A stretch of DNA of 64,000 nucleotides from contig CM041780.1 in the NCBI GenBank assembly GCA_023374045.1, positions 173,109,339 to 173,173,338 on the forward strand, read 5' to 3'. The DNA is from Limonium bicolor (Eukaryota; Streptophyta; Magnoliopsida; Caryophyllales; Plumbaginaceae). The stretch's first letter is position 1; each line of letters begins with the position of its first letter. Of the stretch, positions 12,025 to 22,471 are shown piece by piece. Under the pieces are notes generated by a model. That model was not told the DNA's origin and searched no databases. It was given only the letters and a program-made list of their open reading frames with translations. Position numbers and translations under genes: made by a program.

Positions 12025-15000
12025 TGAAATACCCCAAACATAAGTATGATAAGTAAACATCAATTTATGATGTAATAAGTCTAAAGCATGCCTTATAAAC
12101 ATTGGTAGACAATTTAAACTAAGAAAAACACAAGAAAACACCATAAAGTCAATTTAATCAAAAACTTGCTTTAGACTTGGTGTAACCTTGATTAGGACCT
12201 AAATGTCATTCCTAGACCTTATCAACATGATAATGAACATGTTAAAATAATTATCAAAGAAAACCAAGCTCAAAAACGAGTCAAAACACAAAATGTGCTT
12301 TAAGACTCCTTAAAGCACCTTTTTGAGAAAGTGTCTTAGAAATGAGTTTTGAGTGGCTAAATGACCACGTTTATGCCTTAATCAACATGTGTACTACTTA
12401 GTATCACATTAGGAAGTCTAAATAAATGGGAAACCAAAAATTACACAAATATGTGCACTAATTGTGAATAATGACCAAATAGTGCCTAATTTAGACTTTA
12501 GTCAACTTTGTTTAATTAAATGGTCAAGATAGACCATAAATATCTCCATTAAGAGAGGGGTACGGTTTTTAGAGGTAATGAGTCACCCTAAGACTTCAGC
12601 CAACTAAAGAAAGAAGAAGAAAATAAAGTAGAAGTACTATTTGCTTTATAAGATAAATACCTCACAAATACACTCTCTCACCTCATTCCTCTTCATTCCC
12701 TTCCTTCCCCACTGGTTTTCCTTCTTCTTCTCTGCTCCAAAACCGTGAGAGCACCAGGCATGGATCTCCACCTTCAATCTCTTGCCAAATCCAAGTCAAA
12801 GCTCCAAATAAAAAACTAAGAGCATATTTGTGCAAGTTAGACCAAGGCCTTCCTTTCTATCTTTTCAAATCCTTCAAAGCTCAAGTTTGATTCCATGGAG
12901 AAACTCCATTGAAGGGGGAAAATTCAGTTTGAAGAGCTCCTTTGCTTCTTCTTGTATTCAAGGTAAGAAAAAGCTTAAAAAATCATCTTTTCTATCCATT
13001 TTTGTCATTACCGAAAATTGCCTTCTCATGGAGTCTTGTTTTACTCCTTGAACTAGCTCATTCCAATCTTTAAAGGACAAGTGGAGATCCTCCTTGATTC
13101 ATTACCAAGTTCATCTTGAAACTCCAAGGTAAACATCCATTTTTAATGCCTTAAAACACATTTTAACCTAAGATTGCATTCTATGGGTTTAGGCATGTTT
13201 CTTAATACTCATTTAGATTTTTTGGATGTGCATTATAACATTGGCAAGAGAATTAAAGTCCTTGGCCGATTTTCCATCAAGAAAAACTGAAGGAGAAAAT
13301 TGAGAGAAAAGCTTGAAAACAAGGTAAATGTCTTACCCTAAGGCGATTTAATGCATTAAGGGATGGGATTGAGATAAATACTAAATGTAGCTTGGAGCTT
13401 ACATTAGGTAATGGGTTATATAACCTAGGAAAAAATATAAACAAGCTTATGAACTTGTGACTAAGGAGCCAATGGAAATGAGTTAGTAAGATAAGCTTAA
13501 GGTGGATTTTAAGAGCATTATAACTACTATGAGATTGATGGGTGTAATTGCAGGTTGAAAGCTATTATATGTGGGAAATTCAGTGTTTAAATTCATGTCA
13601 TTTAAGGGACTAAGAGCCATGTCATTTAAGAGCCTTAGTGCTATGCAATTTAAGGTTTATGCATTGTAATATGAATTAATGTATATGGGTGTAATTGGTG
13701 TTTTGAGAACATCCATTAAGGATTGGATTGTCTTAAGTTGTTAAGGGATAAAAAACTATGTGTTTGGGCATGGTAATATACTAGAGAATCTATTGCAAAA
13801 TTTGAGTAGAAACCAAGTGTTTTAAGTAGTAGTTGTGAGTGTTATGACCTAGGTTGTGCTAGGAAGCACTAAAGGAGGTTTTGGTAGAAATAACTAAACT
13901 AAAGTGTTCTTGAGGATTAGAAAGACCTAGTGTTTATTAGGTAGAGTTTGAGGTTGAATGGGTGGATTAAACACACCATGATTGAGATATAAGATATGTA
14001 TTGGATGGAGCAAAATTTTGTAGGAGAATGTAGTAAAAATGTTTTGAGAGGTTTAGGTGTGAACTAGTGAGTATAATCTTGATGGTAATGAGTGGACTTG
14101 GGTGATGGAGGTGAAAACTATAAGAGAATGTAGTAACTTGTCAAGGGAATGTTTAGGAATGGATAAGAGTGCATAACCATGTTAATGGTGAGAAAATTGA
14201 GTAAAGGAGATGGAAATGTTTAAAAGGAATTTAGAATGGTCAAACTGAAGGAGTATAGGTGTGTGTAAGGCTAAGTGATTGAGTAGTTAGATGAGGAACG
14301 GTGTTAAGGTGTTAAGAGTATGATTAATAATGCATATATATGTTCAAGTTAGGAATGATGAGAAGAAAGTGTAAAGGAAAGGAAATTATGCATGGAGATG
14401 CAATATGAATTTGAGAACTTTGAGAAGTTTGAGTAAAGGAAATGGAGAATGCATAATGATGCTTGAGGAGTAATTAAGATGGTTGTGAAGAAAAATGTTG
14501 GTTAGTTGAAGTCTTAGGCAAAATTACAAGTTGGAAGTGTAAGGAATTAAGTTCTAAGTGTTAAGAAGTTAGTAAGAATTTGAGTAAATGTTTAAGGAGT
14601 TTGTTGGATGATTTGAGAGGGTATTAGTGTGCCAAAAGGATGTTAAAACATGTGGGAAAACATGTGGAATGATTAGGTAAAGATTGGGGTGAATTTGGAG
14701 TTCAAAATAAGAAGAAAATCACTTTGAAAAATGGGTTCTGTTGTGGACCGCCCCTGTGGGGAGGTCCAGTTTAATTCTGCAGGGCGATTTGTTTCTGTTG
14801 TGGACCAACCCTGGGGACCTCCCCAAGGTAGGGGCGGTCCAGTCTATAAAAAAAATTTAAAAATTTAAGAATGATAAGGGCATTAGTAGCAAGCCATTAA
14901 GAGGGTAATGATGATTAGAAAGACAAGCATATAAGGACTTAAAAGATTAAGTTAAGTAAATGATTTAAGTGTTAAGGTTAAGTTTATAAGAACTTAAGTG

Positions 15001-16394
15001 GTATTAGATGGAGATCATTAATGGTTAAGTAAGTTAAATAACATGGAAGTAATTAACAACCTAAATTGGATGAATGTTTTAGGACTTGAGAATTGGGATT
15101 CGGAAGGAGATTAGACAACCGACATAAACGACAGTGTACGGTATGGTTTTCTTGTAGCCTGCTTGCTAACGAGGTGTCCCTCGGCTTGTGTGCTATTTGT
15201 TTATGTGTTCCGACTAAACAAGATAAAGCATGCAACCGGTTTATTGTATTTGTTATGTGTTTGGGATTACAACTAACACACTTGACTTGAGTTAACTTAC
15301 TAACTATGTTTAGTAAACAAATGGATGAGATAAAACACACTTGTTATGATTGGTTGGTTAATACCTGGTAAGGGTTTAACTAATAGGACTTTGACTTTGA
15401 GACTCCTACTAACCGTAACTTGGGGGGAGTGAGGAATCCGGAATGGTACCGGCACATGTGTATTGGGGAGGTCGGTATCTGTATCAGATACGGCTTCCAA
15501 ATTAGACTTGTCTTCGGACTGGTCGCCTAGAATCAACAAATCGACTCGACCACCTCGGACTACTGTTTGAGGCGGAAGGCACATTAAGTATGGCGTGGGG
15601 GGATCTAGCCTACATCCCCAACAATTTAAGAAATGTTGTTTATTGTCGGTAAGTGTACTGCTTTTGGCTAGGGTTAACCAAGCCCTACAAAAATAAACAA
15701 CGAATTAAGGGCTAACCAGTTCTAATAAGAGAACGGTTGGCATATATGAGGTAAGGGTGGAAATGAGAATAAGAGGAATTTGGATCTAAGGGGTTAAAAG
15801 CTAACTCACTTACTTAAGGAACGCTTCTAAGTCGTTCATTGTGTTTGAACTATTATTGTTCATATGTGGATTGATGTTTATTGTACTTCTTATTTATGTT
15901 GTGTATTTAATCAACCGCATGCTATCGACAAGTAGTCGTCGTTGCCCCGTTAGCTTGGGGGTTATAAGAGAATCGTACCAGCAAAGGTGTTGACCCCCTC
16001 GGGGGAAACTGTTTAAATTTTGCAGGTGAATGACAGAAGACGACCATCCTGAGAGTATGATCGGGTAGAATTACTTCGGGTTGTTTTCCTTTTGTTATAC
16101 GAGTTGTGCATGTACACTCGCTTAGTAAGTGGTATGAGATGTTGGTAAGATGTAAAAAGATATGAAATACTTGTACTGAGGGTATGTATTGGTTAAGGTT
16201 AATTATACATTAATGTTTGGTATATTCAGGTCCATCAAGCCCGTAGCTAGATCTTGGAGTATTTAGTATGCCTAGTTAGTCACGTGGGTGACTAACGGCG
16301 GTAACACCAACTGTTGTAAAAATTCCGTTATAATGTTGATATATGTAAATGGAGTTTTACGAGTTATTGTCAGTTTATGAGTTGGGGTGTTACA
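12025..16394 (+). repeat. 3' LTR of element 2 (4.37 kb)
   Basis: Starts TGAAATACCCC and ends GGGGTGTTACA. A TATA-like ctttataagataaatac near 12640 precedes a CT-rich region. AAGGTAA donors have GT at 12963, 13129 and 13324. A two-unit hairpin array lies at 14735-14852, a tgcag acceptor at about 16025, and the palindrome GTTAGTCAC/GTGACTAAC at 16275-16296. The body has diverged strongly from the element 1 LTR although the signals keep their order. CACTA coding sequence begins at the next base, so it is a 3' LTR. Confidence 0.8.
14735..14852 (+). repeat. two-unit hairpin repeat in LTR of element 2
   Basis: Two units of about 75 bp begin tctgttgtggacc and contain complementary ggaccgcccc / ggggcggtcc or ggggaggtcc arms. 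It occupies the position in the LTR where element 1 carries its 71-bp array. Confidence 0.6.
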
Positions 16395-17320
16395 AAAGCG
16401 AAATATGGCTGGAGCGACGTAAGTTTCGCTACCCTCTTGGAACTATTGAAAAACGTTCTTCCGGTGGACAACGTTTACCAACGACTATGTACTCAGCCAA
16501 AAATGGATGTGTCCAATGGGTATTAAGTACTAGAAAATTCATGTTTGTCCAAATGGTTGCATGTTGTTTTGGAAATTGGATGAATTTACTGAAAGCTGTT
16601 CAGCATGTGGACCGTAACGGTATCTGAAGAGACAACAACTAACATTATCAGTATAAGAAAGGGTCACACCGGCTAAGGTACGTGGTACCGTCCATCATTC
16701 CAAGGTTCAGATGTTTGTTCTCTGTTGAGAAAGACTGTGAATCTCGGTGGCATTCAGTTCATAGGAACAAGGATGGCAGATTGAGACATCCCTGATGCAC
16801 CATAGCGGAGAAACATAGACATAAAATTTCCTGATTTTGGTAACGAACCGAGAAACCTAAGGCTAGGCTTGTGCACCTGCCCAGCATACATAGTACATGG
16901 CCTGTGCTTTGGTTATTTACAATCTACCGCCGTGGTTATGCATGAAACCAAGACACATCTTGTGTCTCTATTAATATTGGGTCCAAAGTAACCGGCAACA
17001 AAATTGATGTATTCCTACAACCTTTGATAGAGGATCTACAACTCTTGTGGAATGAAGGGGCTACGGTTTACGACTCATTCGCAAAGAGGACTTCAATTTG
17101 CGTGCTATGTTGTACTGCAAAATCAATGATTCTCTGCCTATCGTAATCTTTCAGGCTATTCTATCAAGGGGCGTTGGCGTTTTCGATTTGTGGCGAGAAC
17201 ACTTGTAGCATTCGCTTGAACCATAGTGGCAAAAACATGTACATGGGCCACCGAAAAATGCTTCCAAAAGGACACAAGTACCGAAAGATGGAGAAAGAGT
17301 TTGATGGAAAACTGATCACA
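16395..17320 (+). pseudogene. CACTA (En/Spm) TNP2-like transposase fragment
   Basis: Conceptual translation in changing frames gives the order of motifs of a plant CACTA TNP2 transposase (Transposase_21). KYGWSD with LLELLKNVLP is near 16400-16480; IPRFRCLFS with a degenerate RWH is near 16695-16760; KFPDFGNEPRNLRLG is near 16828-16870; KIDVFLQPLIEDLQLLWNEG is near 17000-17065; and [15 protein letters not shown] is near 17243-17290. The family provides the DDE transposase that cuts CACTA elements out. Several frameshifts and stops break it. It is cut on the left by the element 2 LTR and on the right by the gypsy integrase; the downstream part of the same element resumes at 26421. It is not functional as it stands. 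Confidence 0.8.
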
Positions 17321-18480
17321 GCGTGGCACGCCAGTCTCAAAGGATCTGGTGTCTCTGTCAGATACTATGGTCTTTGGTGTTCCGTGGTGTCTCATGATCT
17401 CCTTATCGAACAGTTCAGCAAGCTTCGTTACTTTCCCAGTGTCCTTCATCGGTATGAATCGGGCTACCTTGGTCAGGCGATCAACTACAACCCATATCAT
17501 GTTCAGACCTCCCCTGGTAGGTGGGAGTCCAACCACGAAATCCATGGAGATATCATGAAACTTCCACTCTGGAACTGGCATTGATTGAACCATGCCTCCA
17601 GGTCGCCTGTGCTCAAATTTTACCTTCTGGCAAGTTAGGCACCTCACTACAAACTCAGTAACGTCACTCTTCATCCCAGTCCACCAGAAGTAACGCTTCA
17701 TGTCTTTATACATTTTCGAAGCTCCCGGATGGATAGAAACAGAAGAACAGTGTGACTCTCGTAGAATGCGCTCCTTCAGCTCAGTGCTGCTGCGAGGAAT
17801 GCATAATCGGCCCTTCAATCTGATCAGATCATCATCATGTAACTCGAAGTCGTATTTCTGGCTCTCGAATGTACCCTCTATCAGCTTCTGCCTGATCTCC
17901 ATCATATATGAATCGCTCTGCTGAGCCTCTCGCACCTCGTCAATCAAGCTAGAACTAGCAACCATAGCATGAAGCGAGTGTGCTCGTCGACTCAGAGCAT
18001 CAGCTACAACATTGGCCTTCCCTTCTTTGTACTGGAGGTCAATGTCGTAGTCCTTCAGGAACTCTAACCATCTTCTCTGTCTCATATTCAACTCCTTCTG
18101 AGTGAATATGTACTTCAAGCTTTTATGGTCGGTGTAGACTGTCAAACTAACTCCGTATAAGTAATGGCGCCATATCTTCAAGGCGAAGACTACAGCTCCC
18201 AACTCAAGATCGTGTGTGGGGTAGTTTTCCTCATGTTTCTTCAGCTGGCGAGAGGCATAAGCAACTACCTTGCCATGCTGCATGAGTACACAACCCAATC
18301 CCCTGCCTGATGCGTCACAATATACCTCAAATCCCTCTGTACCGTCTGGGATAGTCAGAATAGGTGCAGAAGTCAATGAGTCCTTCAAGCTCTGAAATGA
18401 ACTCTCACAGTCATCTGTCCATACAAACGGTGCATCCTTCTTCATCAAACTGGTCATTGGCTTGATGACCTGAGAAAGTC
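17321..18480 (-). pseudogene. gypsy RNase H and truncated integrase
   Basis: One open frame from 18457 covers most of this. RNase [25 protein letters not shown] and [11 protein letters not shown] supply the catalytic D, E and D near residues 45-110, followed by [20 protein letters not shown]. Integrase: an HHCC-type zinc domain ([11 protein letters not shown], then CLTCQKVK), then the core with the first Asp in [10 protein letters not shown] and the second in IVSDRDTR. The glutamate that completes DDE is absent: gypsy identity stops at about 17325, and the last roughly 55 codons of the ORF are antisense CACTA sequence with no integrase resemblance. Family role: RNase H removes template RNA and integrase inserts the cDNA. 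Inactive because truncated. Confidence 0.85.
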
Positions 18481-19260
18481 CTTAACAAACTCCTGTAATA
18501 ACCTGCCAAGCCGAGGAAACTCCTGATGTCGGTAACTGACTTCGGCCTTGGCCAGGTGCACGGCTCATCAATCTTTGCTGGATCCACTGAGATCCCAGCA
18601 TCTGAGATGACATGACCAGGAAAGAGACCTGGTCAAGCCAAAACTCACTTGGAGAACTTAGCATAAAGCTGGTTCTCCCTTAGTATCTCTAAAACTTGTC
18701 TCAAGTGACTTTCATGTTCACCTCTCGACCCTGAATATATGAGTATATCATCGATGAAGACCACAACTGACTTGTCCAACTGTTCCCTGAACAAACGGTT
18801 CATCAAATCCATAAATATCGCCGGTGCGTTCGACAAACCAAACGGCATCACTGTAAACTCGTAGTGGCCATATCTCGTCCGGAATGCCGTTTCTCAATAT
18901 CTTCTCTCTAACAGGAATCTGATGATACCCTGACTGAGATCTCTTGGAGAACAGATGCCCCTTTCAATTGATCAACAAATCATCTATGCGTGGTAGCGGT
19001 ATTGTTCTTTATGTAACAGTATTCAACTCCCTGTAGTCGATGCAGAGGCGGAGACTGCCATCCTTCTTCTTCACGAAGAGTACTGGCGCTCCCCATGGTG
19101 ATACACTAGGCCGCACAAACCCTTTGTCGAGCAGGTCTCTCAGCTGTTCTTTCAATTCATTCATCTCAGCTGGAGCCATGCGGTAAGGCGCCTTGGCTAT
19201 CGGTCCGGTTCCTGGTAGCAGCTCGATGGTGAACTCTACCTCCCGTGGTGGTGGCATGCC
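18480..19260 (-). pseudogene. gypsy reverse transcriptase, frameshifted
   Basis: Pieces in order along the minus strand: [20 protein letters not shown] and [20 protein letters not shown] (19257-19010), then a frameshifted stretch reading PLPRIDDL, SGYHQIPVRE and RTRYGHYEF across frames, then [20 protein letters not shown] and the catalytic FIDDILIYS (18851-18645), then HVISDAGISVDP-like and SFLGLAGYY-like segments. These are the conserved RT blocks of Ty3/gypsy elements. At least three small indels and a stop (near 19009) interrupt the frame, so it cannot make RT now. Confidence 0.85.
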
Positions 19261-19859
19261 GGGTAGTTCCCTTGGAAAGAGGTCGGAAACTCCGACACCA
19301 CTGGTACTTTGGGGTCGAACTCTGAATCTCTCTCTATATCCTGAACATAGCAGAGGTACACTTCTTTCTTCTTTCTCAGCTCTCGATACATGGCCATAGC
19401 GGTGATGATCTTGGTTGAAGGCTCTCTAGGTCTCTGGCGGTATGATATAGTAACCCCAGACGGACTCCTGAGTAGCAGTCGGTGCTCGGCGCAGAGGATA
19501 CGACCCTTGTGCCGCTCCAACCAGTTCATCCCGAATATAACATCAAACCCTAAATCTCTGAACTCAATCAAGGTGATAGGAAAGTCTTCTCCTCTAATTC
19601 GGATAGTGGTGCTCGGTAGTAGCGAGTGCATCGAACCTTCTCCTTAGACAGCGTAACCGTGAAGTCTGGCAGCTCGTCAGCGTCTAGCCCCAACCTCCTT
19701 GCAAATGATGATGAGACGAAGGTATGCGAGGCCCCTGAGTCGAATAGTACTGATGCATCAACGCCATTGATCGAAAGGTACCCGTGAGGATAGTGCCGCT
19801 CTCATCGGCCTGTGCCTCTGTGAGTAAGCTTAACGCACCTTCCGAACCGAATCCACAAC
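19260..19859 (-). pseudogene. gypsy aspartic protease region
   Basis: The aspartic protease motif FDSGASHTF is encoded near 19705-19765, preceded by YLSINGVDAS in a shifted frame. It is followed by LPSTTIRIRGEDFPITLIEF and FDVIFGMNWLERH, the usual sequence between protease and RT in this group. The upstream stretch ALSLLTEAQADESGTILTG (about 19780-19845) matches the linker that normally leads into the protease. One base appears lost near 19780. The segment starts just after a probable 3' splice site at 19860, in frame with the AlkB exon upstream. Confidence 0.8.
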
Positions 19860-19988
19860 CTAAGTATTTCATAAGGATCATAAGTACTGATGGTATAATA
19901 CGAGTTGAAAACGAGTAATCAGCACTGATATTATTTAAACCATCCTTTTACAATGTGAGTTTTCTATTACAATACTTCAGTGTATTAC
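19860..19988 (-). other. candidate intron between AlkB and protease
   Basis: 129 AT-rich bases beginning GTAATAC and ending ACTTAG on the minus strand, between GC-richer coding segments. Removing it joins the AlkB frame (phase 1) to the protease linker in the same frame. No transcript evidence is available here. Confidence 0.55.
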
Positions 19989-20687
19989 ATGGGTAGTACT
20001 TCCTAAAGGTTAAGTTCAGGCGTCCAGGTCTCATGTGTGTGGCATTGCTTACTGTCGATGGTGTTGTATTCAACTTAATCCTCTTGATACCGTGATACAG
20101 CATTCTCGATTTTCCTCCCATGATTAGAATATCTTCTGACTTAAGTACCACTTTTTGGGCAAGGTCTACGCGCTTCTGCTCGCCATATAGGAATTCGGCC
20201 TCGTCTCCAATGGACCAAGACACTACGGGTATCCCTCGGTTAAGAGACTCCGTTGTCTCGTCCTTATCTTGGTGTAGTCCAAGTCGTCCCTCCTTTTAGT
20301 AGAAGTTGATAATGCAGAGGCCTGCTTCAAGGTTCGGGATTGGATCCGCCACAAGTGGTTGTGCAATCCCTACGGCTTGTGTATTAACTGTATGATACTC
20401 CTCAGGTATCTCTGGTGGTGTTGTTCCATCCACTACTCTCGTCTTTTGGTAAGTGTTGGTGTAAGGGTTCCAGTTCTTACCCAAGCACATCATTCTTAGC
20501 TTCATTCTCGATCCTCCAGGGTATTCCGGTGTATAGAAACCTCCCGGTCCCACTCCTAGCTGGCTACATCTTCTGATGATGGCGATTTGTGCATTTGGTG
20601 ACAGGTATCCTTTTAATAAGATCATACCTGGCCGGATGACCTGACACTACTCCCTTGGGAATTCGTGAATCTTTAGGTCGGTCTCTT
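19989..20687 (-). pseudogene. AlkB-like Fe(II)/2-oxoglutarate dioxygenase exon inside gypsy gag-pol
   Basis: A 699-base segment (233 codons, one frame) resembling plant AlkB homologues of the ALKBH1 group. Features in order: RPGMILLKGYLS, a GPGGFYTPEY segment, MMCLGKNWNP, CIINFY, the Fe(II)-binding HxD in LGLHQDKDE (about 20255-20285), VVSWSIGDEAEFLYG, GGKSRMLYHG with the distal His (about 20093), and RPGRLNLTFRKY with the two 2-oxoglutarate-binding arginines (20002-20025). AlkB enzymes oxidatively remove alkyl groups from nucleic acids. All expected metal and cosubstrate residues are visible, but two in-frame stops (TAG near 20650, TAA near 20294) interrupt it. It lies exactly between the CCHC knuckles and the protease, where gypsy elements normally have only a linker, and phase-1 introns flank it. 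The fold assignment is firm; whether it ever worked in the element is inference. Confidence 0.85.
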
Positions 20688-20865
20688 CTAAGCTAGGTGT
20701 TGAAGGTATTGGATAACAAATGTTGAAGTTTCCTAAGGTGGTAATAATTTATCTTACATGAGTTCTAATTAACTAACTAGAAACTCACTCAAAACATATA
20801 GTCACTGATTCATGCATGAAATGCGATAAGCATACAGTTTTCTCCCTAATAGGTTGTAGTGGTAC
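20688..20865 (-). other. candidate intron between gag zinc knuckles and AlkB
   Basis: 178 AT-rich bases, GTACCA to CTTAG on the minus strand. It is phase 1 on both sides: the zinc-knuckle frame ends with one base of a codon and the AlkB frame begins with two. A neighbouring AG at 20693 would be out of frame. Confidence 0.5.
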
Positions 20866-22245
20866 CTGGTCTCGATGAGGGTTCAGCCTCGTCTTCCCGG
20901 TCCACCATATGTAGTGCAGGAGGCCCTGATCACTGGACAACCCAGGGTCCCCTGTTAGTAGCTGGTTGTGTCACCTTTGGACCGTCGGTTCCAGGATTCG
21001 GAGCGGCCACGCCCTTGCCCTTGGCCTTCCACCCAGGTCTATAGGCTTTACTCTCGGGGTTTCTGAAACATTCGAAAGCTCGGTGTCCGAAAACACCACA
21101 GAAATTGCATTCCACCTTATTTCCTTCACAATCAACTCCAGGGTGGTCTTGGTTGCACCTGCGACAATTGTAGCGGCGCTTATATCCCCCGCCGGTGCCC
21201 TTGCCGATCTCGGTACCTGTTTGCTTACAACATTAGTAATTGAATTTCAAGGTTGATAACTGACTGCTAACTCAATTTAAGGAGTTACTTGTTACCCTTT
21301 GGTGCAGGCGAGCGTAGAGGCTTCGCTACTATGCCATAGGTTTGCTTTTGTGGCTCTTCAGTAGCCTTAGGTTGGTTACCTTTTCAGCCTTTCTGGGGTG
21401 GTGGCTGGTACTTACCTTTCTTCTGTCCCCCCTACCCCTGATTGTCAGAGCTATTACCAGCAACTTTTCTCTTCAGTGCCTGATCTTCGTCCCTCAGCTG
21501 GACGGTGATTTCAACTTTAGCAGCGGCATGATAGCACTCCTGCTCTTAAAAATATCAGTCTCACATTCATTCTCATATAACGTTCATTCACTTCAACTAA
21601 TCTCAACTTTACATGCAAGGTAGTATAGCTTGCGGGCCCATGCCATAGCGTAGTCGGTGGCTCAGCCCGCCATAGAAGCGGTCGACCAGAATCTGGTCTG
21701 AATATCCCAATCCTGGTAGAAGACGGATAGAGCGGTGAATGAGAGTAGTAGTCGTCCACCGTCATCTTGTCAGTCTGCTTCAGCGCGTCCAACTCTAAAC
21801 GCTTCTTAGTCTGGACATGGGTGGGGTAGTACTTGGCTCTCAGCAAGGCCGCGTACTGCTCCCAGCCGAAGTTGGGGTTGGCCACATGATCGGCCCTAAC
21901 TAGCTTCCACCAATCGCCCCCGCATCCTTCAGGTAGAACGCAGCAAGTCTTACCTTGGCTCCCAGGTATATCAAGGGTCTCGAAGGCGGTCTCCAGCTCT
22001 GAGATGTACGCCTCAAGTTTGGTGGGGTCTGTCTCCCCTCTAAACGGTGGGGGTCGAAGGTCAGCGAGACTCTTCACCCAGTTTGGCTCCCGGGGCTGTG
22101 GTGGTGGAGCAGGCGGTCCCGCACCGGGCTGATAGCCCATGTGCCCCAGGGCGGCAGCAACGATCTCAGCTATCGTCTGTCCACCCGGGATCTCAGCAGC
22201 CTCAACTCCTTCTTCGCCACGGCCTCGTCCTCTTCTTCCTGACAT
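20866..22245 (-). pseudogene. gypsy gag with CCHC zinc knuckles and candidate introns
   Basis: ATG at 22245 (MSGRRGRGRGEE), then a proline-rich stretch and the Retrotrans_gag core (PPPFRGETDPTKLEAYIS, DWWKLV, WEQYAALLRAKYYP, LKQTDKMTVDDYY). Downstream come ECYHAAAKVEITVQLRDED and two CCHC knuckles: one degenerate near 21160 (NCRRCNQDHPGVDC) and one canonical near 21110-21070 (CNFCGVFGHRAFEC). Two AT-rich GT-AG segments, 21540-21612 (phase 0) and 21217-21295 (phase 1), split it and restore the frame if removed. Gag packages the genomic RNA. Stops near 21433, 21385 and 20929, and a probable frameshift after DDYYS near 21755, break it. The start is about 220 bases after the primer site, a normal leader length. 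Confidence 0.75.
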
Positions 22246-22438
22246 CTGAATAAGTATAAATGCAAAGTAAGCTCGTGATTACAAAGGCTTTGGTCTAAGC
22301 GTTTATAACATCCTTATAGACAGTAAGATAATCCACTCTTATTAGTGGTTATCTGACTCAGCTCACACTACTATCTCACACCCAAACCCATGACTATTAC
22401 TCTAACTCGGTACCTACTCTAGTTCGGTAACTCTAGTC

Positions 22439-22471
22439 ATCAGAGTGTAACTACACTCTGATACCACTTTT
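22439..22471 (-). promoter_or_regulatory. primer binding site in a perfect hairpin (gypsy)
   Basis: On the minus strand, TGGTATCAGAG (22466-22456), matching the 3' end of initiator tRNA-Met, follows the LTR end after five bases. Most of it forms one arm of a perfect 10-bp stem with a 4-base loop (22439-22462; arms atcagagtgt and acactctgat). The LARD at 45003-45026 has the same stem with two compensated pairs. Confidence 0.85.

Larger units (their letters stand above)
9833..16394 (+). mobile_element. LARD element 2, 5'-truncated, with its 3' LTR
   Basis: The interior (9833-12024) begins abruptly after the LTR of element 1, without an LTR or primer site of its own, and is collinear with later parts of the element 1 and 3 interiors. 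Relative to element 1 it lacks about 2 kb between the segments at 9915 and 10380. Terminal polypurine tract near 12012-12024, 3' LTR 12025-16394. The simplest reading is that element 1 inserted into the interior of element 2; the other half of element 2 would then lie before the window. No gag-pol is recognisable. Confidence 0.65.

Noticed and set aside
15053..15340. Overlapping ORFs on both strands in the element 2 LTR, also near 28074-28354 and 63069-63341
   Set aside because: They follow a conserved LTR block (gtatggttttcttgtagc). Codon frames are not preserved among copies, so conservation is at the nucleic-acid level.
16349..16627. 92-codon ORF across the LTR/CACTA border as a gene
   Set aside because: It starts inside the LTR and is out of frame with most TNP2 motifs.
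17156..17325. C-terminal 55 codons of the integrase ORF as a novel domain
   Set aside because: They are antisense to the CACTA TNP2 coding sequence and arise by chance read-through at the junction.
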